A DNA stretch of 64,000 nt from Candidatus Anaerobutyricum avicola (GTDB taxonomy: Bacteria > Bacillota > Clostridia > Lachnospirales > Lachnospiraceae): positions 31,951 through 95,950 of the forward strand of contig DXGQ01000031.1 in assembly GCA_019113845.1 (NCBI GenBank), read 5' to 3'. Below, one piece after another: positions 27,109-37,146 of the stretch (its first letter is position 1; the number at the start of each line of letters is the position of its first letter). Both the position numbers and the translations under genes were made by a program. The notes beneath the pieces were generated by a model. That model ran no database searches. It had not been told where the DNA came from and saw nothing but the letters and a program-made list of their open reading frames with translations.

Positions 27109-27807
27109 ATGATGAAGCCTGTGAAATTAGCGGAGCTGGAGCAGAAGATCGGCTATACATTTTCAGACAAAAACAAGCTGCTGCTGGCCGTGACACACAG
27201 CTCCTATGCCAACGAGCATAAAGGAAGAAAAAAAGAAAATAATGAGCGTCTGGAGTTTCTCGGCGACGCTGTGCTGGAGGTGACAGTCTCTGATTATCTG
27301 TTCCATCAGTACCCGTCTTACGCGGAGGGAAAGCTGACCAAACTGCGTTCCAGTCTGGTCTGTGAGTATACGCTGGCCATCTGCGCCAGAGATGTGAATC
27401 TGGGCAACTATCTTCTTTTGAGCAAGGGAGAGGACCTGACCGGAGGACGGGAGAGAGATTCCATCCTGTCTGACGCTTTTGAAGCGCTGATCGGCGCCAT
27501 CTATCTGGACGGCGGTATTGAGGAGGCGGGGACATTTATCCGTAACCATCTCTTAAAGGATGTGGAGGATAAGTCCCTGTTCTATGACGCCAAGACGATT
27601 CTGCAGGAGATGGTGCAGTCGGAGGGAAGCGGTCAGCTTTATTATAAACTGGTGCGGGAGACCGGTCCTGACCACAATAAGGAGTTTACGGTAGAGACAC
27701 ACATCGGAGACAAGGTATATGCTGTCGGTGTGGGAAAGACCAAGAAGGGGGCGGAACAGGTGGCCGCCTACCAGACGATTCTTTTGCTGAAAAAACAGCA
27801 AATGTAA
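27109..27807 (+). CDS. rnc: Ribonuclease III
   Basis: 232 residues; two ATG codons in a row (27109, 27112), the second better spaced from GGAGG. The signature NERLEFLGDAVLE and DAFEALIGAIYLDGG form the catalytic domain; the C-terminal 70 residues are a double-stranded RNA-binding domain. It processes rRNA precursors and double-stranded RNA. Confidence 0.97.
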   Translation: MMKPVKLAELEQKIGYTFSDKNKLLLAVTHSSYANEHKGRKKENNERLEFLGDAVLEVTVSDYLFHQYPSYAEGKLTKLRSSLVCEYTLAICARDVNLGNYLLLSKGEDLTGGRERDSILSDAFEALIGAIYLDGGIEEAGTFIRNHLLKDVEDKSLFYDAKTILQEMVQSEGSGQLYYKLVRETGPDHNKEFTVETHIGDKVYAVGVGKTKKGAEQVAAYQTILLLKKQQM

Positions 27808-27832
27808 ATTGTGGCAGCAGGCAGGTGCATGA

Positions 27833-30800
27833 ATGTATTTAAAAAGTATAGAGATAAACGGATTTAAGTCTTTTGCCAACAAGATCGTGTTCGAGTTTCC
27901 ACACGGCATCACCGGCATTGTGGGACCAAACGGCAGCGGAAAGAGTAATATCGGCGACGCGGTACGCTGGGTGCTGGGGGAGCAGAGCGCAAAACAGCTG
28001 CGGGGTTCCCGGATGGAAGATGTCATTTTCTCCGGCACGGAGAACCGGCGGCCGCTGGGTTTTGCCTACGTGGCGATCGTCTTTGACAATCATGACAGAA
28101 GGATCGCCCTTGACTACGATGAGGTAAAGGTGGCGAGGCGGGTGTATCGCTCCGGTGAGAGCGAATACCTGTTAAATGGCGCTGCCTGCCGGCGGAGAGA
28201 TATTGTGGAGATCTTTTATGATACCGGCATCGGGAAAGAAGGATACTCTATCATCGGACAGGGACAGGTGGAAAAGATCTTAAGTGGAAAGATTGAGGAC
28301 AGCCGGGAGCTTTTTGATGAAGCTGCCGGTATTGCCAAGTATAAGAAGAATCGTTCTGTCACGGAGAAATCTCTGGAACAGGAAAGACAGAATCTTGAGA
28401 GAGTGACGGACGTTTTGCGGGAGCTTGAGGAGAGAGTCGGTCCCCTGGAAAAACAGAGCAAGACCGCAAAAGAATACCTGAAGTTGAGAGACCGGGAGAA
28501 GGAGCTGGATATCCATCTTTTTCTTCATGAGTATGAACAGACGCAGAAAGAACTGCAGGAGAACGGACAGCGGCAGGAGATCGTGACAAAGGACCTGGAA
28601 GAGACCAGGGTGAAGCACGAAAGCATTAAAGAAAAAAATAACGCTCTGCAGAAGGAGTCCGAAGAACTGCTGGCAAAGATTGAGGAGACAGAAGAGGAAA
28701 AAGAGAAGCTTTCCTCGCAGAAAGAGGAGCTTGACAGCAAACAGCTTTTTCTTCGCCATAAGATAGAGTCCAATGAGAGGATGATCGCCCATTACGAGGA
28801 GATCATCGGGCAGAATCAGGAGGACAGAAAGGCGAAGGAAGAAAAAGTCAGAGAGCAGCAGCGGCTGCAGGCAGAAGAGAAGGAGAAGCTGTCCGCAATG
28901 GAGGAAGAGCGGGCGCGCCTCGTACAGGAAAAAGAAGCACGCAATGCGGAAAAATTGAAGGCGGCGGAAAAACTGTCCATACAGAAGGATGCGCTTTTTT
29001 CCATGATGGACGATCAGCTTGATACCAAGGAGAAGATGAGCCGATATGACACGATGGAAGAACAGCTTCTGATCCGCAATGCGGAATATAACAGCCGGCT
29101 GATCGCGCTGCAGTCTGATCTGAAGGAATACAATAAAAAGAATGCTGCGCTGGAAGAAGAACTCCAAAAGACCCAGGCAGACTACGACGAAGCACTTGCG
29201 GCGCTTGCGGCGGAACAGAAAAAGGGGCAGGAGATTTCAGAAGAGGAAGACCGTCTGAATACGACGCTGGCTCAGGAAAATCAGGATTTTCTGCGTGCCC
29301 GTTCCCGCTATGAGACGCTGGCAGGCATCAATGAACGCTATGAGGGATATAATCAGTCCATCAAGCACATCATGGAGCAGAAAAAGAAGAATCCGGGCAT
29401 CATCGGCGTGGTGGCGGATATTCTGACGCTGGATAAAAAGTATGAGACGGCCATTGAGATCGCGCTGGGAGGATCCCTGCAAAATGTGGTCACAGAGGAC
29501 GATCAGGTTGCAAAGAAGATGATCGCCTTCTTAAAGCAGAACCGGTTTGGCCGGGCCACTTTCCTGCCTCTCACCAATATCCGCCGGCGAAACAGCGGTA
29601 TTCATCCTTCCATTCTTGAGGAGGAGGGTGTCATCGGTCTTGCCAGTGATCTGGTACACGTGGAGTCCCGGTTTGAGCCGCTGGTGCAGTTCCTTCTGGG
29701 ACGCACCATTGTAGTGGATACCATAGAAAATGCTCTGATGTTATCCAGAAGAAATAACTACAGTCTCCGGGTGGTCACCATCGGCGGAGAACTGTTAAAT
29801 CCGGGCGGTTCCATCACCGGAGGCGCTTACCGGCACTCCGGCAATCTTCTGGGAAGAAGACGGGAGATGGAAGAAAGCCGTCAGAAGATGGTCCAGGCGC
29901 AGGATGCCTGCAGAACATTGCAGGGACAGCTGGAAGAGATTTCTGCCAGGAAAACAGAGAGTGAAAGCCGGACAGAAAAGAGGCAGGAAAGTGTGACTGC
30001 CCTGCAATTGGCGCTTCATGACCTGGGACACCAGATTCCGGACCTTCTGGAGAAGGAAAAAGGGCTCAGGGAAAATATTGAGACGCTAAAAAAGGAGCAT
30101 GCTTCTCTTCAGAAGCAGCTTCTGGAGATTCAGGCACAGAAAGAGATTCTGGCAGAGAGCCAGCGCAGCCATGAAGAGATTCATGAAAAGAGCAACGATG
30201 CCATGGACAGACTGGAGAAAGAGATCGCAGCTCTGGACGGGCAGATTCATGATATGGAAGTACAGGAGAATCAGCTCATCCTGCACATTTCCCAGACAAA
30301 ACAGCAGATAGAGTTTTATCAGGCGGACTGTGAGCGTCTGCGGGGTGAGATACAGAACTGTGACAGCAGTATCGAGGGAAATGCCAGTCAGAAACAGGAG
30401 TTGCAGCGTCAAAATGAAGAGGCGCAGACCAGACAGCAGGAGGCAGCCGGAGAGACAGAAACGTTGTCTGAGCGTATCCGGGAGGTCTCCGGGGAACTGG
30501 AAACACTGAAAGAGGAGCAGCGGGCAGTCTCCGGAAAACATACGGTCATCTTCCGCGAGCTGGAAGAACAGAATGACCGGATGCTTCTTCTGGAAAAAGA
30601 AAATGCCCGTCTTGCGGCAAGGAAAGAAAAGCTGGAAACAGATCTGGCGGGCCGGGTGGATTATATGTGGGACAGCTACGAGCTTACCTATAATTACGCG
30701 CTGGAATTAAAGCATCATGATACAGATGAGAGCGCGGCAGCGGCATACCGCCAGGAGAAAAAAGAGATCACCCAGCAGATCAAACGCCTTGGCAACGTCA

Positions 30801-31399
30801 ATGTGGGCGCCATCGAAGAATATAAAACGGTGGGCGAGAGATATGAATTCCTGCGGGGACAGTACGACGACATCAAGGAAGCGGAGGAGAAGCTTCTCAC
30901 GATGATCGATGAGTTGAATGCCGCCATGCGGGAACAGTTCACAGAAAAGTTTGCCGAGATCCGGGAAATGTTCACCAACGTCTTTCGGGATCTGTTTGAA
31001 GGAGGCACAGCCGACCTGGAACTGATGGATGATGACAACATGCTGGAATGCGGTATCCGCATCGTGGCGCAGCCGCCGGGTAAGAAGCTGCAAAATATCA
31101 TGCTGCTGTCCGGTGGAGAGCGGGCGCTCACCGCCATCGCTCTTTTGTTTGCCATCCAGAAGCTGAAGCCGTCGCCGTTCTGTCTCCTTGATGAGATCGA
31201 GGCGGCGCTGGACGACGCCAATATCGTTCGCTTTTCAAAATATTTAAAACGGTTATCCGCCGACACGCAGTTTATCGTCATCACCCACCGGAGGGGAACG
31301 ATGAGCGCGGCGGAAGCTTTATACGGCATCACCATGCAGGAAAAGGGCGTGTCGACGCTGATCTCTGTGGACCTGATCGACAAGGAATTGGAAGCCTGA
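27833..31399 (+). CDS. smc: Chromosome segregation protein SMC
   Basis: 1188 residues, full length. Walker A GPNGSGKSNIGDA (residues 31-43), long coiled coils on both sides of a hinge (about 515-640), the ABC signature LLSGGERALTAIAL and Walker B FCLLDEIEAALDD near the C-terminus. SMC dimers with ScpA/ScpB condense and separate chromosomes. The order rnc-smc-ftsY is conserved in Firmicutes. Confidence 0.98.
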   Translation: MYLKSIEINGFKSFANKIVFEFPHGITGIVGPNGSGKSNIGDAVRWVLGEQSAKQLRGSRMEDVIFSGTENRRPLGFAYVAIVFDNHDRRIALDYDEVKVARRVYRSGESEYLLNGAACRRRDIVEIFYDTGIGKEGYSIIGQGQVEKILSGKIEDSRELFDEAAGIAKYKKNRSVTEKSLEQERQNLERVTDVLRELEERVGPLEKQSKTAKEYLKLRDREKELDIHLFLHEYEQTQKELQENGQRQEIVTKDLEETRVKHESIKEKNNALQKESEELLAKIEETEEEKEKLSSQKEELDSKQLFLRHKIESNERMIAHYEEIIGQNQEDRKAKEEKVREQQRLQAEEKEKLSAMEEERARLVQEKEARNAEKLKAAEKLSIQKDALFSMMDDQLDTKEKMSRYDTMEEQLLIRNAEYNSRLIALQSDLKEYNKKNAALEEELQKTQADYDEALAALAAEQKKGQEISEEEDRLNTTLAQENQDFLRARSRYETLAGINERYEGYNQSIKHIMEQKKKNPGIIGVVADILTLDKKYETAIEIALGGSLQNVVTEDDQVAKKMIAFLKQNRFGRATFLPLTNIRRRNSGIHPSILEEEGVIGLASDLVHVESRFEPLVQFLLGRTIVVDTIENALMLSRRNNYSLRVVTIGGELLNPGGSITGGAYRHSGNLLGRRREMEESRQKMVQAQDACRTLQGQLEEISARKTESESRTEKRQESVTALQLALHDLGHQIPDLLEKEKGLRENIETLKKEHASLQKQLLEIQAQKEILAESQRSHEEIHEKSNDAMDRLEKEIAALDGQIHDMEVQENQLILHISQTKQQIEFYQADCERLRGEIQNCDSSIEGNASQKQELQRQNEEAQTRQQEAAGETETLSERIREVSGELETLKEEQRAVSGKHTVIFRELEEQNDRMLLLEKENARLAARKEKLETDLAGRVDYMWDSYELTYNYALELKHHDTDESAAAAYRQEKKEITQQIKRLGNVNVGAIEEYKTVGERYEFLRGQYDDIKEAEEKLLTMIDELNAAMREQFTEKFAEIREMFTNVFRDLFEGGTADLELMDDDNMLECGIRIVAQPPGKKLQNIMLLSGGERALTAIALLFAIQKLKPSPFCLLDEIEAALDDANIVRFSKYLKRLSADTQFIVITHRRGTMSAAEALYGITMQEKGVSTLISVDLIDKELEA

Positions 31400-31549
31400 C
31401 ATATCTCTGACACGGATATACTGTCAGGACGCGGTCAAAAATAAAAAATATTTTAAAGGAAACATTTTCAGATACAGGAAGAAATATATCAATGCGGGAA
31501 AATGCCGGAAAACGACAAAGAACTGTCCCGCGATAAAGAGGGAAAAAAT

Positions 31550-32491
31550 ATGGGAGAGAAAAAAGGATTTTTCAGCCGTCTGGTCAGCGGACTGACCAAG
31601 ACGAGAAAAAATATTGCTTCCGGACTGGATGCGATTTTCAGCGGATTTTCTAAGATTGACGATGAATTTTACGAGGAACTGGAAGAGATTCTCATCATGG
31701 GAGATCTGGGTGTGGATACGACCATGAACATCATTGAGAATCTGCAGGAGAGAGTCAAAGAGGAGAAGATCAAAGAACCGGCCCAGTGCCGTCAGCTTCT
31801 CATAGACATTATCAAAGAGCAGATGAAGGTGGACGAGACAGCGTACGAGTACGAGAACCGGACGTCCGTCGTGCTGGTGATCGGCGTCAACGGTGTCGGC
31901 AAGACGACCACCATCGGAAAACTTGCCGCACAGTTGAAAGCGCAGCACAAAAAGGTCATCATGGCGGCGGCAGATACCTTCCGGGCGGCGGCGATTGAAC
32001 AGCTCACCGAGTGGTCGCACCGGGCCGGCGTGGATATCATCGCCCAGCAGGAAGGCTCCGACCCGGCGGCAGTGGTCTACGACGCCTGCCAGGCGGCCAA
32101 GTCCAGAAATGCGGACGTACTGCTGTGCGATACGGCGGGACGTCTCCACAATAAAAAGAACCTGATGAACGAGCTTTCCAAAATCCGCCGGGTGATTGAG
32201 AGAGAGTTCCCGGAGGCTTATCTGGAAACGCTCATCGTTCTGGATGGAACGACCGGACAGAATGCCCTTGTGCAGGCGAGACAGTTTAAGGAAGTGACCG
32301 ATATCTCCGGCATCGTCCTTACGAAGCTTGACGGAACGGCAAAGGGCGGTATCGCCATCGCTATCCAGGCAGAGATGGGGATTCCGGTAAAATATATCGG
32401 TATCGGCGAACATATCGAAGACTTACAGAAGTTTGACTCCGATTCATTTGTAAATGCATTATTTGAGAAGACCGAAGAGGAAGAGGTTTGA
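31550..32491 (+). CDS. ftsY: Signal recognition particle receptor FtsY
   Basis: 313 residues from the ATG at 31550 (GAGGG seven bases upstream); an in-frame ATG at 31502 would add a charged tail without a clear ribosome site. The N domain is followed by the GTPase with [30 protein letters not shown] and [10 protein letters not shown]. It docks the SRP-ribosome complex at the membrane. The acidic A domain is almost absent, as in many Gram-positives. Confidence 0.97.
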   Translation: MGEKKGFFSRLVSGLTKTRKNIASGLDAIFSGFSKIDDEFYEELEEILIMGDLGVDTTMNIIENLQERVKEEKIKEPAQCRQLLIDIIKEQMKVDETAYEYENRTSVVLVIGVNGVGKTTTIGKLAAQLKAQHKKVIMAAADTFRAAAIEQLTEWSHRAGVDIIAQQEGSDPAAVVYDACQAAKSRNADVLLCDTAGRLHNKKNLMNELSKIRRVIEREFPEAYLETLIVLDGTTGQNALVQARQFKEVTDISGIVLTKLDGTAKGGIAIAIQAEMGIPVKYIGIGEHIEDLQKFDSDSFVNALFEKTEEEEV

Positions 32492-32536
32492 AAGTGAATG
32501 TTCAAACCTGCCGTTATTGACGCAGTGAATGCGTCA
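32484..32536 (+). promoter_or_regulatory. Two tandem hairpins between ftsY and ilvA
   Basis: AGGTTTGAA (32484-32492) pairs with TTCAAACCT (32501-32509), and TGACGCA (32518-32524) pairs with TGCGTCA (32530-32536). The first overlaps the ftsY stop codon and the second ends just before the AAAGGAG of ilvA. No T run follows either, so simple termination is unlikely. Confidence 0.5.
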
Positions 32537-32550
32537 GGAAAGGAGAAAAA

Positions 32551-33774
32551 ATGAATCAGTTGACATTGGAAAAATTTGAAGAAGCCTATGAGAGAGTGCA
32601 GGAGGTCGTCCTGCCGACCAACCTGATCAAGAGTGATTTCTTTTCGGATATCACCGGCAATAAAGTATATTTAAAGCCGGAGAACCTGCAGCTCACCGGC
32701 GCTTACAAGATCCGCGGCGCTTACTATAAGATCAGCACCATGAGCGAAGAGGAAAAACAGAAAGGGCTTATCACCGCTTCCGCCGGAAACCACGCTCAGG
32801 GCGTGGCCTACGCGGCAAGAAAGTTCGGCGTGCCGGCGACCATCGTGATGCCGGTATCGACTCCGCTCTTAAAAGTAAACCGCACCAAAAATCTCGGCGC
32901 CCAGGTGATCCTGCACGGCAACGTCTACGACGAGGCCTGCGAGAAAGCACTGGAGCTGGCGGCAGAGCACGGCTATACCTTTGTGCATCCGTTTGATGAC
33001 CTGGAAGTGGCAACCGGACAGGGTTCCATCGCCATGGAGATCGTAAAAGAACTGCCGACAGTGGACACGATCCTCGTCCCGGTGGGCGGGGGCGGACTGG
33101 CCACCGGCGTTTCCACCCTGGCAAAAATGCTCAATCCGAAGATTCACGTCATCGGTGTGGAACCGGCGGGCGCCAACTGCCTGCAGGTATCCCTTCGGGA
33201 AGGAAAGGTGACGACGCTTGACAAGGTGGACACCATCGCCGACGGCACCGCCGTAAAGACGCCGGGAGAAAATATCTTCCCGTATTTACAGGAGAATCTT
33301 GACGACATCATCACTATCGAGGACGATGAACTCATCGTCGCCTTCCTGGACGTGCTGGAAAACCATAAGCTTCTGGTGGAAAACTCCGGCCTGCTCACCG
33401 TGGCGGCCTTAAAGCACCTTCCGGCGGAGAATAAAAAAGTCGTTTCGATTCTTAGCGGCGGCAACATGGATATCATCACCCTGTCCTCCGTCGTACAAAA
33501 CGGCCTGATCCAGCGCTCCAGAATCTTCACCGTTTCTGTGCGCCTGCCGGATGTGCCGGGACAGCTCAACAAAGTATCTAAAGTCATTGCCGATGCCAAC
33601 GGAAATGTCATTAAACTGGAGCATAATCAGTTTGTCAGCGTCAACCGAAACAGTTCCGTGGAGCTGATCATCACCATGGAGGCTTTCGGCGAGGAGCATA
33701 AAAAAAGCATCATAAAAGCGCTTCAGGACGCAGGCTTCGTGCCGGAGGAGAAAAATCCGAGAGCGTTGTATTAG
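32551..33774 (+). CDS. ilvA: Threonine ammonia-lyase with ACT domain
   Basis: 407 residues. The PLP lysine lies in GAYKIRGAYY, SAGNHAQGVAYAA follows, and VPVGGGGLATGVS is the phosphate loop; a C-terminal ACT-like domain starts near 325 (VSVRLPDVPGQLNKVSKVI). It deaminates threonine to 2-oxobutyrate. The length and single ACT domain fit the TdcB/catabolic-like group; whether it feeds isoleucine synthesis cannot be decided here. Confidence 0.92.
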   Translation: MNQLTLEKFEEAYERVQEVVLPTNLIKSDFFSDITGNKVYLKPENLQLTGAYKIRGAYYKISTMSEEEKQKGLITASAGNHAQGVAYAARKFGVPATIVMPVSTPLLKVNRTKNLGAQVILHGNVYDEACEKALELAAEHGYTFVHPFDDLEVATGQGSIAMEIVKELPTVDTILVPVGGGGLATGVSTLAKMLNPKIHVIGVEPAGANCLQVSLREGKVTTLDKVDTIADGTAVKTPGENIFPYLQENLDDIITIEDDELIVAFLDVLENHKLLVENSGLLTVAALKHLPAENKKVVSILSGGNMDIITLSSVVQNGLIQRSRIFTVSVRLPDVPGQLNKVSKVIADANGNVIKLEHNQFVSVNRNSSVELIITMEAFGEEHKKSIIKALQDAGFVPEEKNPRALY

Positions 33775-33780
33775 AGTATG

Positions 33781-33828
33781 AATCAGCACTATTGTGAAAT
33801 CAGTAGTGCTGATTTTGTCATTTTTTTA
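33781..33828 (+). terminator. Terminator after ilvA
   Basis: AATCAGCACTA (33781-33791) pairs perfectly with TAGTGCTGATT (33804-33814), followed by TTGTCATTTTTTT. Confidence 0.85.
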
Positions 33829-33915
33829 TGAGTAATTAAACTGTCAATCCGAAAAAAGTGCTATATTTTTTTCGGTTTTTCTCATATTGTCACAGATAAA
33901 AGATGGAAAGAATCA

Positions 33916-33924
33916 TGGTATAAT
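33916..33924 (+). promoter_or_regulatory. Extended -10 promoter of the alpha-galactosidase gene
   Basis: TGGTATAAT is an extended -10 element. No good -35 box is present at the right distance, which suggests an activated or weak promoter. No clear catabolite-response element was found. Confidence 0.55.
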
Positions 33925-33982
33925 CATAGTATGTAACCTTTCATATCTTTATCAGAAATGTGATCAGAAAGAGGCGGGAAAT

Positions 33983-36172
33983 ATGGGAATCGTTTACAAC
34001 AAAGAAAAGAAAACCATCACGTTACACACAAAACATTCATCGTACCAGATGAAGATCGGCAATCTGGATTACCTGTTCCATCTGTATTATGGCCCGAGTA
34101 TCTGCGATGCGGATATGTCTTATCAGATCAGGCAGTATGATCGCGGATTTTCGGGCAATCCTTATGAGTCGCGGAATGAGCGGACATTTTCTCTGGATGC
34201 ACAGCCGCAGGAGTTCAGTACGCAGCAGCAGGGGGACTTCCGCACAACCAGCATTGAAGTGGTCAACAGTGACGGAAGTTATTCTTTCGGGGGAAAAGCC
34301 GTTGATGTTACCATTACCGGCGGAAAGTATAAGCTGAATACGCTTCCGACTGTGTTTGCCAATGAGGGAGATACGGTGGACAGTTTGGAAGTGATCTTAT
34401 CCGATCCGGTCACAAAGGTGCAGGTGATTTTATTATACAGTGTGTTTGAAGAAGCGGATATCATCACGCGGGCGGTGAAGGTGAAAAATGCGGGGGATAC
34501 ACCAATCCATTTAAAGAAGATCATGTCCGTCTGCCTGGACTTTATCAATGGTTCCGGTTTCGATCTCGTCAGTCTGCCGGGACGGTACGGACAGGAGCGG
34601 CAGGTGGAACGGCAGAAGATCAATCATCATATTCATACGATCGGAAGCGTGCGTGGTTCGTCCAGTCATCAGCAGAATCCGTTTGTGATTCTGTGCGACC
34701 ATGACGCGACGGAAGATTTTGGAGCATGTTATGGCTTTTGTCTCATGTACAGTGGAAATTTCCTGACGGAAGTGGAACTGGACCAGTATGATCAGCTTCG
34801 TCTTGTGATGGGGATCCATCCAAAGCAGTTTGTGTATGAAGTGAAACCGCAGGAAGTGTTTGAGGGTCCGGAAGTGATCATGGCATTTACGGAAAACGGA
34901 TTTACCGGTCTTTCGCATCTCTATCATGACTTCTTCCGCTCCAATTTGTGTGAGAGTAAGTTTGTCAGCAAGGTACAGCGCCCGGTATTGATCAATAGCT
35001 GGGAAGCGGCTTTTATGGATTTCGACGACGTCAAGCTTGTGAATATCGCAAAAGCGGCAAAGAAGATGGGCGTCGACCTGCTTGTCATGGATGATGGCTG
35101 GTTTGGAAAAAGGGATGACGATAACAGCAGTCTCGGCGACTGGTATGTCAATGAAAATAAGATAAAATGTGGCCTGCATAAGCTGGTGGAACAGATCAAT
35201 GATCTCGGCATGAAGTTCGGTATCTGGTTTGAGCCGGAGATGGTATCGGAAGACAGCGACCTGTACAGAAGCCATCCGGACTGGGCGATGCAGATTCCGG
35301 GACGTCCGGCGGTTCGCAGCCGGAATCAGATCGCGCTTGACATGAGCCGGAAAGATGTACAGGATTATCTGATCGAGAAGGTCAACGCGATCCTGGATGA
35401 TGCGAATATTTACTATGTCAAATGGGATATCAACCGTTCTCTTACCGACATCTGGTCCAATCAGCTTCCGGCGGAGCGGCAGGGCGAGGTGTATCACCGG
35501 TATATTCTGGGGCTTTACCGCGTGATGGACAACATTATCAAGACCCATCCGGATATCTTATTTGAGGGATGCAGCGGGGGAGGCGGCCGCTATGACGCAG
35601 CCATGCTCCACTACTATCCGCAGTACTGGGTCAGCGACAACAATCACCCGATCGACCGGCTGAAACTGCATTACGGCACATCCTTTGTCTACCCGATCTC
35701 GACCATGGGAGCGCATATCTCAGACAGCGGTCGTCTGGTGCCGATCAAAACGAAAGCGGTTGTCGTCATGTGCGGAACGTTCGGATATGAACTTGACGCC
35801 ACGCATCTGTCCGAGGAAGAAGTGAAGATCTGCAAAGAACAGAGCGATCTGTTCCGCAAATATTATCACATTATTTTTGGCGGAGATTACTATCGCCTGA
35901 GCAATCCGTTTGAAGTGGGCAATATGACAGCATGGCAGCATGTCACAAAAGACAAATCCGAGTCGCTCCTGAGCGTTGTCGTGACCAACCTGACCTGCAA
36001 CGGACCGCAGGAATATGTGCGGGCAAAAGGGCTGAAACCGGACGCCATGTACAGCATCAACGGAAGCAAAGAACTCTATTCCGGTTCCGCGCTGATGCAC
36101 GCCGGACTGCCGATCGAGCGGGAAGTTCCGGAGTATACGTCCTTCCAGTTTTATCTGAAAAAAGAGGGATGA
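33983..36172 (+). CDS. Alpha-galactosidase, glycoside hydrolase family 36
   Basis: 729 residues from the ATG at 33983, the usual size of the tetrameric GH36 group. A beta-sandwich N-domain precedes the TIM barrel, with DDGWFGKRDDDN, the nucleophile aspartate in YVKWDINR and the FEGCSGGGGRYD stretch near the acid/base residue. There is no signal peptide, so it hydrolyses imported melibiose- or raffinose-type sugars in the cytoplasm. It is a single-gene unit; the galactose uptake genes lie about 10 kb downstream. Confidence 0.93.
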   Translation: MGIVYNKEKKTITLHTKHSSYQMKIGNLDYLFHLYYGPSICDADMSYQIRQYDRGFSGNPYESRNERTFSLDAQPQEFSTQQQGDFRTTSIEVVNSDGSYSFGGKAVDVTITGGKYKLNTLPTVFANEGDTVDSLEVILSDPVTKVQVILLYSVFEEADIITRAVKVKNAGDTPIHLKKIMSVCLDFINGSGFDLVSLPGRYGQERQVERQKINHHIHTIGSVRGSSSHQQNPFVILCDHDATEDFGACYGFCLMYSGNFLTEVELDQYDQLRLVMGIHPKQFVYEVKPQEVFEGPEVIMAFTENGFTGLSHLYHDFFRSNLCESKFVSKVQRPVLINSWEAAFMDFDDVKLVNIAKAAKKMGVDLLVMDDGWFGKRDDDNSSLGDWYVNENKIKCGLHKLVEQINDLGMKFGIWFEPEMVSEDSDLYRSHPDWAMQIPGRPAVRSRNQIALDMSRKDVQDYLIEKVNAILDDANIYYVKWDINRSLTDIWSNQLPAERQGEVYHRYILGLYRVMDNIIKTHPDILFEGCSGGGGRYDAAMLHYYPQYWVSDNNHPIDRLKLHYGTSFVYPISTMGAHISDSGRLVPIKTKAVVVMCGTFGYELDATHLSEEEVKICKEQSDLFRKYYHIIFGGDYYRLSNPFEVGNMTAWQHVTKDKSESLLSVVVTNLTCNGPQEYVRAKGLKPDAMYSINGSKELYSGSALMHAGLPIEREVPEYTSFQFYLKKEG

Positions 36173-36232
36173 CCAATGTGAGCGTTGCATTAAAATGTTC
36201 AAAAGCTTTGGATTTTGCATACCGGAATTGTC

Positions 36233-36261
36233 TTGCGGATCACTCTCCTGTTCGATATAAT
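36233..36261 (+). promoter_or_regulatory. Promoter of the MNT-HEPN pair
   Basis: TTGCGG (36233-36238) and TATAAT (36256-36261), 17-bp spacing. Confidence 0.65.
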
Positions 36262-36309
36262 AAAAATAGTTCATAAAAGATTTCAGATTCGGTGGGAGGA
36301 AAGGAAGAA

Positions 36310-36702
36310 ATGATTATAGCATCAAAAACTTCAGGAAGAGTGAGGGAGTTTAACAAAAAACGCAGTGCGCTATCATTAAAAAAAGCTTACGTTCTAATTG
36401 AAAATTCCGTGTTAGCACCTTTTGTCGAACGGCTGATTTTATATGGAAGTACAGCAAGAGGGGAACAGACATACAATAGCGATATTGATTTGCTGTTAGT
36501 ATTAACCAAAACAAAAGAATTACAAAACTATAAAAAATATATTTATATGCTAAAATCAGAATTGACATCTATGGATCAGGATTTGCCTGATGTCGATTTA
36601 AATATAGTTATAGGAAACGATTGGGAGAAAAATGAGGATTTATATTATCAAGATATCAGAAAGGATGGAATAGATATTTGGAAAAAAGAAATACCTATTT
36701 AG
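36310..36702 (+). CDS. MNT-type nucleotidyltransferase domain protein (probable antitoxin)
   Basis: 130 residues from the ATG at 36310. The minimal nucleotidyltransferase motif GSTARGEQTYNSDIDLLLV is complete, with GS and DxD metal ligands, and a third aspartate in DVDLNIVIG. In MntA-HepT pairs the MNT enzyme adds AMP groups to the HEPN ribonuclease and silences it. The gene overlaps the next one by 25 bp and is clearly more AT-rich than its neighbours, which suggests recent gain. Confidence 0.82.
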   Translation: MIIASKTSGRVREFNKKRSALSLKKAYVLIENSVLAPFVERLILYGSTARGEQTYNSDIDLLLVLTKTKELQNYKKYIYMLKSELTSMDQDLPDVDLNIVIGNDWEKNEDLYYQDIRKDGIDIWKKEIPI

Positions 36703-37112
36703 ATTTTGCGGAAAATGATTATCAATTTTTTATGTATAATTTTAACCATGGTGTGCTTGGGACTTCCATGGCTGCATTGGGACAAAATATATGTGAGCGG
36801 TATTTAAAGCATATTATTTCAGAATATGCACAGCCATGTAGTATGGAAGAAGAAATGAATAAAAAAGCTGTTTTGCACGCACATAGTTTAAAAAAGATTA
36901 TGCATTTCATCAAAGAAGAAATGCATATTGAGATTCCGTCAGATGCATCTAATGCAATGAAAATTATTGATGGTTTTTATTTCACTACAAGGTATCCTGG
37001 GAATGATAGTTTTATTGCCGGAGAGGAAGAAATTGCAGATGCTGCGGAAGCGGTGCAATTGACAAGAAAATTTGTTTTGGAAATGGTAGAACAATTAGAA
37101 AATGCCAACTAA
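36678..37112 (+). CDS. HEPN domain protein (probable toxin partner of MNT)
   Basis: 144 residues from a TTG at 36678 inside the MNT gene; an ATG at 36732 would cut helix 1. All-helical, with CERYLKHIISEYA in helix 2, where R and H are three residues apart, closer than the Rx4-6H ribonuclease motif. It also resembles the HEPN domain that follows nucleotidyltransferases in antibiotic-resistance enzymes. Toxin activity is therefore possible but not shown. Confidence 0.72.
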   Translation: MEKRNTYLDFAENDYQFFMYNFNHGVLGTSMAALGQNICERYLKHIISEYAQPCSMEEEMNKKAVLHAHSLKKIMHFIKEEMHIEIPSDASNAMKIIDGFYFTTRYPGNDSFIAGEEEIADAAEAVQLTRKFVLEMVEQLENAN

Positions 37113-37146
37113 AATATGCGGAAGTTTTGTTAAAAGGAGTTATGAC

